Shown here: in pieces, positions 20,069-30,100 of the stretch
Position numbering within the stretch: the first letter of the stretch is position 1
Layout: every line of letters starts with the position of its first letter
NCBI RefSeq assembly: GCF_900637185.1
Contig: NZ_LR134352.1
Location: forward strand, 1,488,001 to 1,552,000
Reading direction: 5' to 3'
Length of the DNA: 64,000 bases
Origin: Nocardia asteroides
GTDB taxonomy: Bacteria; Actinomycetota; Actinomycetes; Mycobacteriales; Mycobacteriaceae
Notes under the pieces: generated by a model
What the model saw: the letters and a program-made list of their open reading frames with translations, nothing else
Told to the model about the DNA's origin: nothing
The model's database searches: none
Program-made: the position numbers and the translations under genes

Positions 20069-20428
20069 ATGACCAAGCCGGAGATCGAATTCCAGGAGGG
20101 CCCCGCGCCCACCGAGCTCGTGATCAAGGACCTCGTCGAGGGCGAAGGCAAGGAAGCGGTGCCGGGTGGCACCGTCGAGGTGCACTACGTCGGCGTCGAG
20201 TTCGACAGCGGCGAGCAGTTCGACTCCTCGTGGGACCGTGGCGAGTCCATCACCTTCCCGCTGCGCGGCCTGATCCAGGGCTGGCAGGAAGGTATCCCCG
20301 GCATGAAGGTCGGCGGCCGCCGCCAGCTGACCATCCCGCCGGAGCTCGCCTACGGCCCCGAAGGTGCGGGCCACCACCTCTCCGGCAAGACCCTGGTCTT
20401 CGTCATCGACCTCCTCGAGGCGAACTGA
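20069..20428 (+). CDS. FKBP-type peptidyl-prolyl isomerase
   Basis: 119-aa cytosolic FKBP (EC 5.2.1.8). A single domain with no signal peptide: VEVHYVGVEFDSGEQFDSSW (active-site Tyr, Asp), GLIQGWQEGIPGMKVGGRRQL, IPPELAYGPEGAG and LVFVIDLLE are the standard FKBP signatures with the drug-pocket Tyr, Phe and Trp retained. Start ATG 20069 follows GAAGGGGA. It lies 48 bp behind gltA and ends at a strong terminator, so readthrough from gltA is plausible. Confidence 0.93.
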   Translation: MTKPEIEFQEGPAPTELVIKDLVEGEGKEAVPGGTVEVHYVGVEFDSGEQFDSSWDRGESITFPLRGLIQGWQEGIPGMKVGGRRQLTIPPELAYGPEGAGHHLSGKTLVFVIDLLEAN

Positions 20429-20442
20429 CCCCCTGATCGACC

Positions 20443-20479
20443 ACTGTGGCCGGGCTCCCCATGGGAACCCGGCCACAGT
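20443..20479 (+). terminator. Terminator after FKBP (probably bidirectional)
   Basis: Arms 20443-20459 and 20463-20479 pair over 17 bp with one mismatch around a 3-nt loop, followed by TGTCTT. It separates the FKBP gene from the convergent gene ending at 20496. Confidence 0.75.
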
Positions 20480-20495
20480 TGTCTTCGGTGGGCGA

Positions 20496-21656
20496 CTACT
20501 CGCGGATGATCTCGACGGGGTCGGTGAGGGCGAGGGCGAGGGCGGTGGTCTGGGACTGGCCGCGGGCGGGGAGGGCTTCGAGGGCCTTGCCGGTTTGGGT
20601 GTTGAGGTTGCCGATGATGGTCTGGAGGGCGGTGACGCCCGTGGTCATCTGGCTGATCGCCGAGGTGATCTGGGTGCCGCCCTGTTCGGCGAGGGCGGGC
20701 AGGCCCTTGGCGAGTTCGGCGCCCTGGCTCAGCTGGACGCGGGCGCTGTCGAGGCGGGCGACGACGGTGCGCAGCAGGGTGCCCAGGTCGGTGTTCGGGT
20801 CGACGGCGGCGCCGGTGAGGTCGGCCAGGCCGGTCAGCTGGGTGCCCGCCTGACCCGAGATGCCGCGCAGCGCTTCGAGTTTGGTGATGATGTCGGCCAG
20901 CTGCGGGTCACCGGCGAAGGGCAGGGCGCGCAGCAGCGGCAGGATCTGGTCGAGGCCGGTGGACAGGGCGGTCGCGCTGCGCTCCACTCCGGCGATGGTG
21001 AGCCCGGTCGCGCCGAGCGCGTCGGCGAGCTGACCGGCCTGGGTGGTCGCGCCGTCGACGGTCCGGTTCAGCAGGTCGATGGCCGAGGTGAGTTCGCCCG
21101 CACCCTGTTTCGCGAAGTCGAGGAAGCCCAGCATCTCCTGCGCCCCACCGCTGAACTGATCGGCGCTGCCCGCCGCCGCGTCGACGCCCGCGCTCAGCAG
21201 CTGCGCGGTGAACTGCACCGACGTCATCTGATTGCGGGCCTGGGAGACCGCGGTGAGCGCGGCGTCCACCCCGGAGGCGCCGATCCGATGCGTCACGGCG
21301 GCCACCGCGCCGTTCACCGTGCCCTCGTCCGCGCCGTCGTGCGCGGTGACGGTGATCTTGGCGCGCTGCGGATTCGGCGTAGCGAGGGTCGCCATCGAGG
21401 ACGTGAGGTCGGCGGGCAGGGTGATGACGGCGGCGTAGTCGGCCGGATCGACCTCGCCCGGCTTCGCCAGCGTCCACTCGTAGCCGCCCGCGTCCTGCAC
21501 CGCCTTGGCGACCCGCGCGCCGGTGGGCCCGGTATCGCCGTCGACGAGCGCGAACCCCGTCGGCGCGCGGTCGCCGCCCGCGCAGGCGGCGATTCCACCA
21601 CCCGTCAACGCGACAGCAGCGACGAGACAGACCATCCGGGCACGTTTTCCGATCAC
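20496..21656 (-). CDS. Secreted lipoprotein-like, YhgE/Pip-type helical protein
   Basis: 386-aa protein, start GTG 21656 just before the basic KRAR segment. A hydrophobic signal with a lipobox-like IAAC (about 18-21) suggests a lipoprotein. An N-terminal globular part (about 25-110) reads FALVDGDTGPTG, WTLAKPGEVDPADYAAVITLP, TPNPQRAKITV, similar to the periplasmic N-domain of YhgE/Pip proteins. The rest is a long, heptad-like helical region (Ala, Leu, Gln, Thr rich; repeated AGQLADAL, TGLDQILPLL, GAELAKGLPAL). The C-terminal membrane domain of YhgE is absent. Role unknown; membrane or wall organisation is only a guess. Confidence 0.65.
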   Translation of the reverse strand: MIGKRARMVCLVAAVALTGGGIAACAGGDRAPTGFALVDGDTGPTGARVAKAVQDAGGYEWTLAKPGEVDPADYAAVITLPADLTSSMATLATPNPQRAKITVTAHDGADEGTVNGAVAAVTHRIGASGVDAALTAVSQARNQMTSVQFTAQLLSAGVDAAAGSADQFSGGAQEMLGFLDFAKQGAGELTSAIDLLNRTVDGATTQAGQLADALGATGLTIAGVERSATALSTGLDQILPLLRALPFAGDPQLADIITKLEALRGISGQAGTQLTGLADLTGAAVDPNTDLGTLLRTVVARLDSARVQLSQGAELAKGLPALAEQGGTQITSAISQMTTGVTALQTIIGNLNTQTGKALEALPARGQSQTTALALALTDPVEIIRE

Positions 21657-21841
21657 GGCGCGACCGTATCGGGACAGTTCACGCCGGGGAGTGGGAGATG
21701 TCTGAGAGTTCGGTGAGGATGCCGCCCGGAATTTGCCGACGGTGTGCTGGAATACGCGGTTCCCGCTCACCGGGACTGTCAAACCGGGTCACGATATGTA
21801 GTGCGTCACAGCCCCTTCCATTGTTTCGATCGGTCCGATAC

Positions 21842-21871
21842 AAATCTCGAGTCAAATCGACATCGAGATTT
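21842..21871. repeat. AT-rich inverted repeat upstream of DUF8020-like gene
   Basis: AAATCTCGA (21842-21850) and TCGAGATTT (21863-21871) are a perfect 9-bp inverted repeat with a 12-nt spacer, about 60 nt before ATG 21932. A second palindrome, ATCGGTCCGAT, is at 21829-21839. They may be an operator or a leader hairpin. Confidence 0.45.
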
Positions 21872-21931
21872 CATCGATTCGTCCGGGGGGTTCGGGGATT
21901 CACCGGGGGCATCGGGAGGGAGACATCGAAC

Positions 21932-22588
21932 ATGTTCCACCACAGCATCACCCGCGCGGGCCGTCGCGCGCTCGTCGCCGCGCTGCCGCTCGCCGTCGCG
22001 ACCTCGCTGGTCACCGCCGGTACCGCGGCCGCTGACGTCGACACCGAGCGCCAGGCGCAGATCGCCACCGGTCTGTCGAGCGCGGGTGCCGCTGACGGCG
22101 TGGACTTCACCACCGTCGTCGCGCCCGACCTGCGCAGCATCTCCGCGACGGTCGACAACGGCCGCTTCGTGATCACCCCCGACGCCGTCACCGTGGTCTC
22201 CGCCGCCGGTGTCACGGTGGGCCAGGTCCCGCTGAAGCTGAACACCGTCGACGGCAACGCCATCGCGGTGGCCTCGGTGGTCTCCGAGGACGGCAAGACC
22301 CTGTCCATGGCGCCGCAGCTGTCCGCCGACACCAGCACCGAGCTGAAGGACATCGCCACCGACCCGGCCGCCGCGAACCACGACCCGGTCCAGAACGGTG
22401 CCGCCGCTGGTGCCGCGATCGGCGCGATCGCCGCCGCCATCATGTGCGTTCCCGCGCTGGCCGCGTTCATCATCGGCTACGTCTTCTGCGCCATTCCGTC
22501 GGTGATCTCCACCGCGCTGACCGGTGCCGTGATCGGCGCCGTCATCGGCCTGGTCATCCCGGAGTCGGTCCCGCAGGTGCTGCCCTGA
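21932..22588 (+). CDS. Secreted DUF8020-like protein with glycine-zipper C-terminus
   Basis: 218-aa exported protein. Signal peptide of about 36 residues (basic N-region, hydrophobic core, AAA then DVD). The central domain (about 55-130) is beta-rich: SATVDNGRFVITPDAVTV, AGVTVGQVPL and EDGKTLSMAP. The C-terminal 80 residues form a Gly/Ala zipper (AAAGAAIGAIAAAIM, GAVIGAVIGLVI) that may insert in the outer mycomembrane or pack as helices. It shares domain order and pattern with the protein at 42808-43440. The start is ATG 21932, after GGGAGGGAG. Function unknown; the DUF8020 name is from memory. Confidence 0.72.
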   Translation: MFHHSITRAGRRALVAALPLAVATSLVTAGTAAADVDTERQAQIATGLSSAGAADGVDFTTVVAPDLRSISATVDNGRFVITPDAVTVVSAAGVTVGQVPLKLNTVDGNAIAVASVVSEDGKTLSMAPQLSADTSTELKDIATDPAAANHDPVQNGAAAGAAIGAIAAAIMCVPALAAFIIGYVFCAIPSVISTALTGAVIGAVIGLVIPESVPQVLP

Positions 22589-22631
22589 TCTTGTCCAGGG
22601 TGGTTGCCGGGTAACCGGATAGCCGGACGAT

Positions 22632-22669
22632 AGCCCCGCGTTCGCGTTCGTCGCGAACGCGGGGCTTTT
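22632..22669. terminator. Intrinsic terminator between convergent genes
   Basis: Perfect 15-bp GC-rich arms (22632-22646, 22652-22666) with loop TTCGT and a following TTT. It should terminate the secreted-protein gene (+) and serve prrB (-), which ends at 22676. Confidence 0.88.
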
Positions 22670-22675
22670 CGCGTG

Positions 22676-24043
22676 TCAGGGTGCGCGGCGGATCGGCAGA
22701 TCCAGCACCAGCCGGGCGCCGCCGAGCGGGCTGTCCTCGAAATAGGCGCGGCCGCCGTGCAACTGGGCCTGCTGGGCCACCAGTGCCAGCCCGAGCCCGG
22801 AGCCGCCCTTGCTGGCATTGGTGCCGCGGGCGAAACGGGCGAAGACCGCGGCGCGCTCGGCGGGCGGTATCCCGGTGCCGTTGTCGTCGACCGCGATGAC
22901 GATGTGCTCGTCGGCGGTGCGGTGCGCCGAGACCACCGCGCTGGTGGCGCCGCCGTGCTTGACCGAGTTGGTCAGCGCGTTGTCGACCGCGAGGCGCAGG
23001 CCCGCCGGCAGCCCGCGGGTGACGAGTTCGGCGTCGGTCTCGATCCGCACCGAGAGGCCGGGATTGTGGCGCATCGCGTCGTGGGCGGCCTGATCGCACA
23101 GATCCGCCACGTCGGTGGGGACGTGGTCGGCCTCGGCGGTGAGGTCGCCGCGGGCCAGCCGTTCCAGCGCGGTGAGGGTGGTCTCCACCCTGGTCTCGTT
23201 GCGGGCCAGGTCGTCGAGGATCTCGCGACGCTGCTCGTCGGTGAGGTCGAGGGTGCGCAGGACCTCGAGGTCGGTGCGGATCGCGGTGAGCGGGGTGCGC
23301 AGCTCGTGCGCGGAGACCGCGGCGAAGTCGCGGGCGGTTTCCAGCGCGGCCGCGGTCTCGGCCTGGGCCTCGTCGACCCGGGCCAGCATGGTGTTCACCG
23401 CGTCGGCCAGTTTCACCGCCTCGTCGACGCCGGAACCGTCGACCGGCTGCGCGGGGTCTTCGGGATCGCCGAAGGTGCTGCGGGCCGAGACCTGCCTGGT
23501 CAGTTTCACGATCGGGCGCACGGCGCGGCCGGCGAGCAGCCAGCCCAGCGCCGCCGCGGCCGCCACCGCGATGGCGGCGCCCGCGAGCACCCAGCGCTGC
23601 TGGTCGGCGGTGGCCTTGGTGGCCTCGGTGGTCGGGATGGCCAGGGAGACGGTGCGCCCGGCGGGCTGGTTCTCGGTGGTGGTGAGCACCCGGTAGGGCT
23701 GGTCGTCCACCTCGACGGTCTGCGAACCCGGCGGCAGGTCGGGCAGCTGGGTGGAGCTGGACGCGGTCACCTGGCCGTTGTCGCGCACGGTGAGCGCCAT
23801 GGTGTTCTGCAAACCGGTCAGATTGACGAACCCGGTCGCCAGCACCGGCTCGATCAGCACGATGCGCGAGGCGATCTCGAGCTGCTGGTCGGTCTGGGTG
23901 ACATTGTTGCGTTCGATCGCCTGGAAACTCACGAAAGCGGCGATCGTGACGATCACGACGGCACCGGCCGCGGCCGCCCCCGCTACCCGGGTGCGTAGCG
24001 AAAAGGATTGTCTCCGACGGCGTTTCGGCGGTGCCTCGGTCAT
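22676..24043 (-). CDS. prrB: PrrB-type sensor histidine kinase
   Basis: 455-aa membrane kinase, orthologous to M. tuberculosis PrrB. The first membrane helix is at about 19-41, an extracytoplasmic domain at 42-150, the second helix at about 152-172 and a HAMP linker next. The dimerisation/phosphoacceptor motif [17 protein letters not shown] has His at about 245. The ATPase domain has [12 protein letters not shown] (N box), DDNGTGIPP (G1), FARFARG (F) and GSGLGLALV (G2). Its ATG overlaps the prrA stop in ATGA, so it is translationally coupled. In mycobacteria PrrAB is essential and controls respiration and nitrogen/macrophage adaptation (family knowledge). Confidence 0.93.
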   Translation of the reverse strand: MTEAPPKRRRRQSFSLRTRVAGAAAAGAVVIVTIAAFVSFQAIERNNVTQTDQQLEIASRIVLIEPVLATGFVNLTGLQNTMALTVRDNGQVTASSSTQLPDLPPGSQTVEVDDQPYRVLTTTENQPAGRTVSLAIPTTEATKATADQQRWVLAGAAIAVAAAAALGWLLAGRAVRPIVKLTRQVSARSTFGDPEDPAQPVDGSGVDEAVKLADAVNTMLARVDEAQAETAAALETARDFAAVSAHELRTPLTAIRTDLEVLRTLDLTDEQRREILDDLARNETRVETTLTALERLARGDLTAEADHVPTDVADLCDQAAHDAMRHNPGLSVRIETDAELVTRGLPAGLRLAVDNALTNSVKHGGATSAVVSAHRTADEHIVIAVDDNGTGIPPAERAAVFARFARGTNASKGGSGLGLALVAQQAQLHGGRAYFEDSPLGGARLVLDLPIRRAP

Positions 24044-24744
24044 TTCGGTTCCCGGAGCACGAACCCGACGCCGCGAATGGTGTGCAAAATCCTTGGCGTG
24101 TCATCAATTTCGAGTTTGCGTCGCAGGTATCCGACGAACACGTCGACGACATTCGTATCGGCTATGAAATCGTAGCCCCAGACCAATTCCAGCAGCCGCT
24201 CGCGCGTGAGCACCACGCCGGCATTCCTGGCCAGCGTCGACAACAATTCGAATTCACGTTTGGTGAGCTCGATTTCCTTGCCGTGCAACAGCGCCCGGTA
24301 TCCGGCCACGTCCAGTTGCAGCGGGCCCACGGTGATGGTGCCCGGCGCGACCTGCTCCGGTGTGTCGGTGCGGCGGCGCAGCAGGGCGCGGATCCGGGCC
24401 ACCAGTTCGGCCAGCTCGAAGGGTTTCACCAGGTAGTCGTCGGCGCCGGACTCCAGCCCGGCGATCCGGTCGTCGACCGAGGAGCGGGCGCTGAGCACGC
24501 AGATCGGCACGTCGTTGCCCATCGCGCGCAGCGCGGTCACCACACCCGCGCCGTCGAGTACCGGCATGTTCATGTCCAGCACGATCGCGTCGGGCGCGTG
24601 CTCGGCGACGGCCCGCAGCGCGGCGGCACCGTCGCGGGCCACCAGCACCTGGAAGCCGGACAGCCGCAGGCCGCGTTCGACCGAGGCGAGGACGTCGGAG
24701 TCGTCGTCGACGACGAGGACAGTGGCGGCAGCACGATCGGTCAC
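24040..24744 (-). CDS. prrA: PrrA-type response regulator
   Basis: 234-aa OmpR/PhoB-class regulator. Receiver domain with acidic pocket VVDDDSDV, phosphoacceptor Asp57 ([12 protein letters not shown]), Thr/Ser switch [10 protein letters not shown] and Lys in YLVKPF. The C-terminal winged helix has [16 protein letters not shown] and [20 protein letters not shown]. It aligns closely with mycobacterial PrrA. Start GTG 24744 has TAGGAT 7 nt upstream, so it is probably leaderless and independent of prpE, which ends 42 bp upstream on the same strand. Confidence 0.94.
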   Translation of the reverse strand: MTDRAAATVLVVDDDSDVLASVERGLRLSGFQVLVARDGAAALRAVAEHAPDAIVLDMNMPVLDGAGVVTALRAMGNDVPICVLSARSSVDDRIAGLESGADDYLVKPFELAELVARIRALLRRRTDTPEQVAPGTITVGPLQLDVAGYRALLHGKEIELTKREFELLSTLARNAGVVLTRERLLELVWGYDFIADTNVVDVFVGYLRRKLEIDDTPRILHTIRGVGFVLREPK

Positions 24745-24751
24745 GGGTGCA

Positions 24752-24757
24752 ATCCTA
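24752..24757 (-). promoter_or_regulatory. -10 box for leaderless prrA transcript
   Basis: TAGGAT on the minus strand lies 7 nt before GTG 24744, within the 42-bp gap after prpE. It provides prrAB with its own promoter. Confidence 0.5.
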
Positions 24758-24786
24758 TGGGCGCGGGCCGCCGCCGAGTCCGCTGG

Positions 24787-26835
24787 TCAGGTGGTCGGGG
24801 CCACCGGGTCGCCGTCGCGATCGGGCGTCGACGGGCCGTCGGCCGGATTGCCCAGCGGGGGATTGGCCAGGATGCGGTCGGCCAGCGCGGTCAGGACGGC
24901 GGGGTCCTCGATGGTGGCCGGGGTCTCCACCTGCTCACCCGCGGTGAGCTGGCGGATGGTCTTGCGCAGGATCTTGCCCGAGCGGGTCTTGGGCAGCCCG
25001 GAGACGATGATCGCGCTGTGCAGCGTGGCGATCGCGCCGATCTGCTCGCGCACCCGCTCGGCGAGTTCGGCCCGCAACTGCTCCGGATCCACCTCGACAC
25101 CCTGCTTGAGCACCACGTATGCCAGCGGCAGTGCGCCCTTGAGCTCGTCGGGCACACCGATCACGGCGCATTCGGCGATCGCGTCGTGCCCGGCGATGGC
25201 GGCCTCGATGCTGCCCGCCGACAGGCGGTGCCCGGCCATGTTGATCACGTCGTCGCTGCGGCCGAGGACGTAGAGGTAGCCGTCCTCGTCGAAGTAGCCG
25301 GAGTCGCCGGTGAGGTAGTGGCCGGGAAAGGCCGACAGGTACGAGCGGATGAACCGGTCGCGGTCGCGCCAGAGCCCGGTGAGGGCGCCGGGCGGCAGCG
25401 GCAGCCCGATGACGATGTTGCCCTCGACCCCGGTGGGCACCGGATTGCCGTTGGCGTCGAGCACCCGCAGCCGGTAGCCCGGCACCGGCACGCAGGACGA
25501 ACCGGGCTTGACGGGCAGTTCCTGCAGGCCCAGCGGGTCGGCGCAGATCGGCCAGCCGGTCTCGGTCTGCCACCAGTGGTCCACCACGGGGGTGTCCGGA
25601 TGACCGGCCAGCAGGGTGCCGGTGGCCCATTCGAAGGTGGCCGGGTCCAGGCGCTCGCCCGCGCAGAACAGCGCGCGCAACCGGGACAGGTCGTGGCGGT
25701 GGGCCGCGGCGGCTTCCGGGTCGGCACGGCGGATCGCGCGCAGGGCGGTCGGCGCGGTGAACAGCACCCGCACGTCGTGCTCGTCGATGATCTTCCAGAA
25801 GACGCCGGCGTCGGGGGTGCCGACCGGTTTGCCCTCGTAGAGCACGGTCGTCGCGCCGACCAGCAGCGGCGCGTAGACGATGTAGGAGTGGCCGACCACC
25901 CAGCCCACGTCGGAGGCGGCCCAGAACACCTGACCGGGGCCGACGTCGTAGATGTTGCGCATCGACCAGGACAGCGCCACCGCGTGCCCGCCGTTGTCGC
26001 GAACCACGCCCTTGGGCTTCCCGGTGGTGCCGGAGGTGTAGAGGATGTAGAGCGGATCGGTCGCCGCGACCGGGACCGGCTCGGCCGGGGTCACGTCGGC
26101 GACGGTGGCGTTCCAGTCCACCCAGCGCGCGGCCACGGTCTGCTCCGAGGATGGCAGCACATCGGTGGCGGGCTGGGCGGCCGGGAACTCGATGGTCGGG
26201 AAACCGGCCCGCTGCTTGACGATCACCGTGCGCACCGAGGCGGTCTGGGCCAGGTCGAGGGCCTGCAGCACGATCGGCGGGTACTCGATCCGGCGGTTCG
26301 GCTCGATCCCGCCCGAGGCGGTGACGATCAGCACGGGCTCGGCGTCGTCGATGCGCGCGGCCAGCTCGGGCGCGGCGAAGCCGCCGAACACCACCGAGTG
26401 GACCGCGCCGATGCGGGCGCAGGCCAGCATCGCGATCACGGCCTCGGGGATCATCGGCAGGTAGATCACCACCCGGTCACCGGCGACCACACCGAGATCG
26501 CGCATGGCACCGGCGAAGCGGGCGACCTCCTCGAGCAGTTCGGCGTAGGTGTAGACGGTGGTGGTGTCCGTCATAGCGGAGACATATATGAGGGCGGCCT
26601 GATCAGCCCGCCCGCCCTCGGCGACGGTGCCCGCCCGCACGTGCCGGTCCAGGGCGTTGACGCAGGTATTGAGCCTGCCGTCGGGGAACCAGCGGGCCGA
26701 GCGCTTGTCGGCGGCGTCCACGATCTGCTGCGGTGGCACGTCCCACTCGATGCCCTGAGCTGCGGCTGACCAGAAGTCGGCTGGGTCGACCAGGCTGGTC
26801 TGATAGACCGGCCGGTACTCGTGTTCCACGTCCAA
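24787..26835 (-). CDS. prpE: Propionyl-CoA synthetase (PrpE-type acyl-CoA ligase)
   Basis: 682-aa ANL-superfamily ligase (EC 6.2.1.17) that activates propionate, possibly acetate, via an acyl-AMP. Motifs: ACS N-terminal FWSAAAQGIEWDVPP, P-loop YTSGTTGKPKGVVRDNGGH (about 275), which is the PrpE-specific version, AASDVGWVVGHSY, WWQTETGWPI, the hinge YLYVLGRSDDVINMAGHRLS and the catalytic Lys in KTRSGKILRK (about 615). A C-terminal tail of about 30 Pro/Asp-rich residues is extra. The likely start is TTG 26835, 8 nt after GGGAG; GTG 26829 is a weaker alternative. Propionyl-CoA from cholesterol or odd-chain fats fits this lineage. Confidence 0.9.
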   Translation of the reverse strand: MDVEHEYRPVYQTSLVDPADFWSAAAQGIEWDVPPQQIVDAADKRSARWFPDGRLNTCVNALDRHVRAGTVAEGGRADQAALIYVSAMTDTTTVYTYAELLEEVARFAGAMRDLGVVAGDRVVIYLPMIPEAVIAMLACARIGAVHSVVFGGFAAPELAARIDDAEPVLIVTASGGIEPNRRIEYPPIVLQALDLAQTASVRTVIVKQRAGFPTIEFPAAQPATDVLPSSEQTVAARWVDWNATVADVTPAEPVPVAATDPLYILYTSGTTGKPKGVVRDNGGHAVALSWSMRNIYDVGPGQVFWAASDVGWVVGHSYIVYAPLLVGATTVLYEGKPVGTPDAGVFWKIIDEHDVRVLFTAPTALRAIRRADPEAAAAHRHDLSRLRALFCAGERLDPATFEWATGTLLAGHPDTPVVDHWWQTETGWPICADPLGLQELPVKPGSSCVPVPGYRLRVLDANGNPVPTGVEGNIVIGLPLPPGALTGLWRDRDRFIRSYLSAFPGHYLTGDSGYFDEDGYLYVLGRSDDVINMAGHRLSAGSIEAAIAGHDAIAECAVIGVPDELKGALPLAYVVLKQGVEVDPEQLRAELAERVREQIGAIATLHSAIIVSGLPKTRSGKILRKTIRQLTAGEQVETPATIEDPAVLTALADRILANPPLGNPADGPSTPDRDGDPVAPTT

Positions 26836-27153
26836 GCCCGTGACTCCCTAGCCTCGCTTCGATGCCCGCTCGATAGATCCTGATGATTGTGGCAGACTTC
26901 ACGCGACACCCGAGGGGGTGCCGCGACCTTTGGTTTTGCCTGGAACGGGCAGGTCATCGCGCGGACCTCTACCGGGAGTCAGCCAAGAAGTTATTGATCC
27001 GTTAGAATCTGTTGTCACTTATTCGGGCAGTCGTAGACGCAATTTCTCGGCCAGCCGCAGTTCTCGGCCAGTCACTCTGGCGAGCCACCTTTGCGCCTGT
27101 GGAGGTTCGCTGATGGCTCACGGTACGAGGCCAGTTTGGAAAGTGAGTGGGAG
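26836..27153. other. Divergent region between prpE and the conservon (318 bp)
   Basis: Contains the prpE promoter region and the conservon promoter region. TTGTCA (27012-27017) could pair with TAGACG (27034-27039) at 16-nt spacing for the conservon; this is weak. A direct repeat TTCTCGGCCAG occurs at 27044-27054 and 27061-27071. No gene is supported. Confidence 0.4.
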
Positions 27154-30100
27154 ATGCGTGACGCCGCTAGGTCCGGCAGCAAGCGCTGGGCGCTCGGCAA
27201 CTGGGACCTGCGTTGGAAGGTTACGGCCGTGCTGGCCGTGCCGCTCGCGGTCGCGGTCGGGCTCGGCGTGTCGAGAATTACCTCGGAGTTCTCGGAAGCC
27301 AACCGGCTGTCGAGCATCAATGAGCAGGTCGATTCGATTCCGTCGGTCACCTCGCTGAGTGCTACCTCGGCGCGAGTCACCGGTAGTCAGATGGTTCCGG
27401 CGGGACCGGGGGTCACCCTGGTCACCGACAAGGACCTCTCCGATCTCGACGCCGCCATCGCCGCGGCGGAGTCCTCGCTCGGCAGGCTCACCGATCTGCC
27501 CCGGGCGCACGACGCGCTCGAGCGCATGATCAAGCAGGCCAAGGTCGTGCGGGCGCAGGGCAAGGCCCTCACCTCGTCGGCCGAGCCGGCGCTGGCCTCG
27601 GTCGAGCAGATGCGTAAAGACAGTGTCGACATCGTCGAGACCACCATCGCGCAGGTCAGCGACCCGGTCATGGACCAGGCCAAGCTGCGTCTGGTCGACT
27701 CGCTCAACACCCGTTCGGTGCTCGTCGACCAGCTCGCCGGTATCTCCGAGATGCTGCGCGGCCTGCCGCAGGGCTCCCAGGACTTCATCACCGGTGTCGC
27801 CACCGAGCGGCACCTGCTCGACGTGCTCGCCAACCGCTTCCCCGACGGTGATCGGGTGATCGCGGACCTCAAGGCTCAGGCCGACGTCCGGCAGAACCTG
27901 GTCAGCAGTCCCGAGGTGGCGGCGGGCAAGCTGCCCATCGGCGACATGCGTACCTCGCTCGTCAGCAGCCTCGTCGGCTACGAGGGCGTCGTCGACCAGG
28001 CCACCAAGGCCATCGAGTCCGCCATGGACGAGCTGACCACCGCGGCCTCCACCGGCGCCTGGTCCTACACCGCCGTCGTCATCGCGACCATCCTCGCCGC
28101 GCTGCTGCTCGCCGTGTTCGTCGCCCGGTCGATGATCGTGCCGCTGCACCGCCTGCGGCTGGCCGCGCTGCGCGTGGCCGAGTCCGACCTCCCGCACGAG
28201 GTCGCCCAGCTCCGCAACGGCGCCGCCCCGGAGGACGTGCCGCTCGAGCCGATGCCGGTGCGCAGCGACGAGGAGATCGGCCAGCTGGCCCGCGCCGTCG
28301 ACGACATCCACGGTCAGGCGCTGCGTCTGGCCAGTGACCAGGCGCAGATGCGTTCGCAGGTCAACGACATGTTCGAGACCCTGGCCCGGCGCTCCAAGTC
28401 GCTCGTCGACCATCAGCTCACCCTCATCGAGGCGATGGAGTACGACGAGAAGGACCCGCGCCTGCTCGAGAACCTCTTCCGCCTCGACCACCTCGCGGCG
28501 CGCATGCGCCGTAACGGTGACAACCTGCTCATCCTCGCCGGTACCAAGCAGCGTCGCACCAAGTCCGCCCCGGTCGAGATCGCCGACGTGCTGCGTGCCG
28601 CGATCTCCGAGGTCGAGGACTACGAGCGGGTCAAGCTCGGCGCCACCCCGCGTGGCTCGCTGGTCGAACCGGCCGCCTCCGACATGGCGCACCTGTTCGC
28701 CGAGCTGCTCGACAACGCGCTGCGGGCCTCCCCGCCGGAGACCGACGTCAAGTTCACCTTCGCCCAGGCCCACGACCAGGGTCTGCTGATCGAGGTCGCC
28801 GACCGCGGTATCGGTATGCCGCCGCAGGAGATGTCGGAGATCAACCGCAGGCTCGAGCAGACCGCCGAGCCCGGCCCGGACACCGCCCGCCACATGGGTC
28901 TGTTCGTGGTCGGCAGGCTCGCCGAGCGGCACGGCCTGACCGTGCGCCTGCGGCCGACCTTCGACACCGCGCGCGATCCGGGCGTCACCGTCACCGTGCA
29001 CGTGCCGGTCGGCCTGATCGTCTCCGGCGCCGGTGGTCCGGTGCTGCCGCCGCAGCAGAGCGCGCCGTCGCCGCAGCAGCCGCAGCAGCAGCGTCCCGCG
29101 CCGCAGAACCAGCCGAGCACCATGCAGACCAGGGCCATCACCCGCACCCCTGGCGGCAACATGATGGTCACCGTCGACCCCGGCGTCAGCGGTCCGGCCC
29201 CGGCCGGCCCCGGCGGGCTGCCGCAGCGTCAGCCGGGCAACTCGATGGCCCAGGGCGCGCAGCAGGACGCCGCCGAGCAGTCGTCGCCGACGCTGCGCCC
29301 GGCCGCGCCCGGCCAGGGCAATGTGCCGCAGCGCGGCAAGCTGGCCGCGGCCAACCTGCCCAAGCGCAACCTCGCCGCCGGTGGCCCCGGCGGTCCGGGT
29401 GGACCGGGTGCGCCGCAGCGTCCGCAGGTCGCGCCGGGTCAGCCCGGCGAGCCCAAGCCCGCCGGTGCGCCGCAGGCGGGCGGTGGCCTGCCGCAGCGTC
29501 AGCCGGGTGCCAACGGCGCGCCCGCGCGTGACCAGGCCCAGCCGCCGCGCGAGGCGGTGCCGCCCAAGCGCGACACCACCGCCGGTGGCCTGCCGCAGCG
29601 GTCGCCGGGCGCCAACGGCGCGCCGCCGCGTGACCCGTCGGCCGGGCTGCCGCAGCGTCCCGCCAACGGCGTGCCGCAGCGGGACCAGACCGGTGGCCTA
29701 CCCCAGCGTGATCCGTCCACGGGCCTACCCCAGCGCGAGGCCACCGGTGGCCTGCCGCAGCGTGATCCCGCGGGCAACGGTGCGCCGCAGCGGGACTCCG
29801 CTCCGGTACAGCGCGATCCGTCGAACGGACTGCCGCAGCGCGCGCCGTCCAACGGCCTGTCCGCCCCCGGCTCCGGTCCGGTGCCGCGCCTGCCGCACCG
29901 CGACCAGACCGGTGGCCTGCCGCAGCGTGACCCGTCGAACGGGCTGCCGCAGCGGGAGCAGACCGGTGGCCTGCCGCAGCGTGATCCGTCCACCGGCCTG
30001 CCCCAGCGTGAGCAGACCGGCGGCCTGCCGCAGCGCGATCCGGCCGGTGGTCTCCCGCAGCGGGACCAGACCGGCGGTCTCCCGCAGCGTGATCCGGCTA

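Noticed and set aside
27113..27358. ATG 27113 after GGAGG as a start for a different frame
   Set aside because: That frame encodes an Arg/Ser-rich shadow and stops at 27358; the kinase frame is unambiguous, although the Shine-Dalgarno is puzzling.
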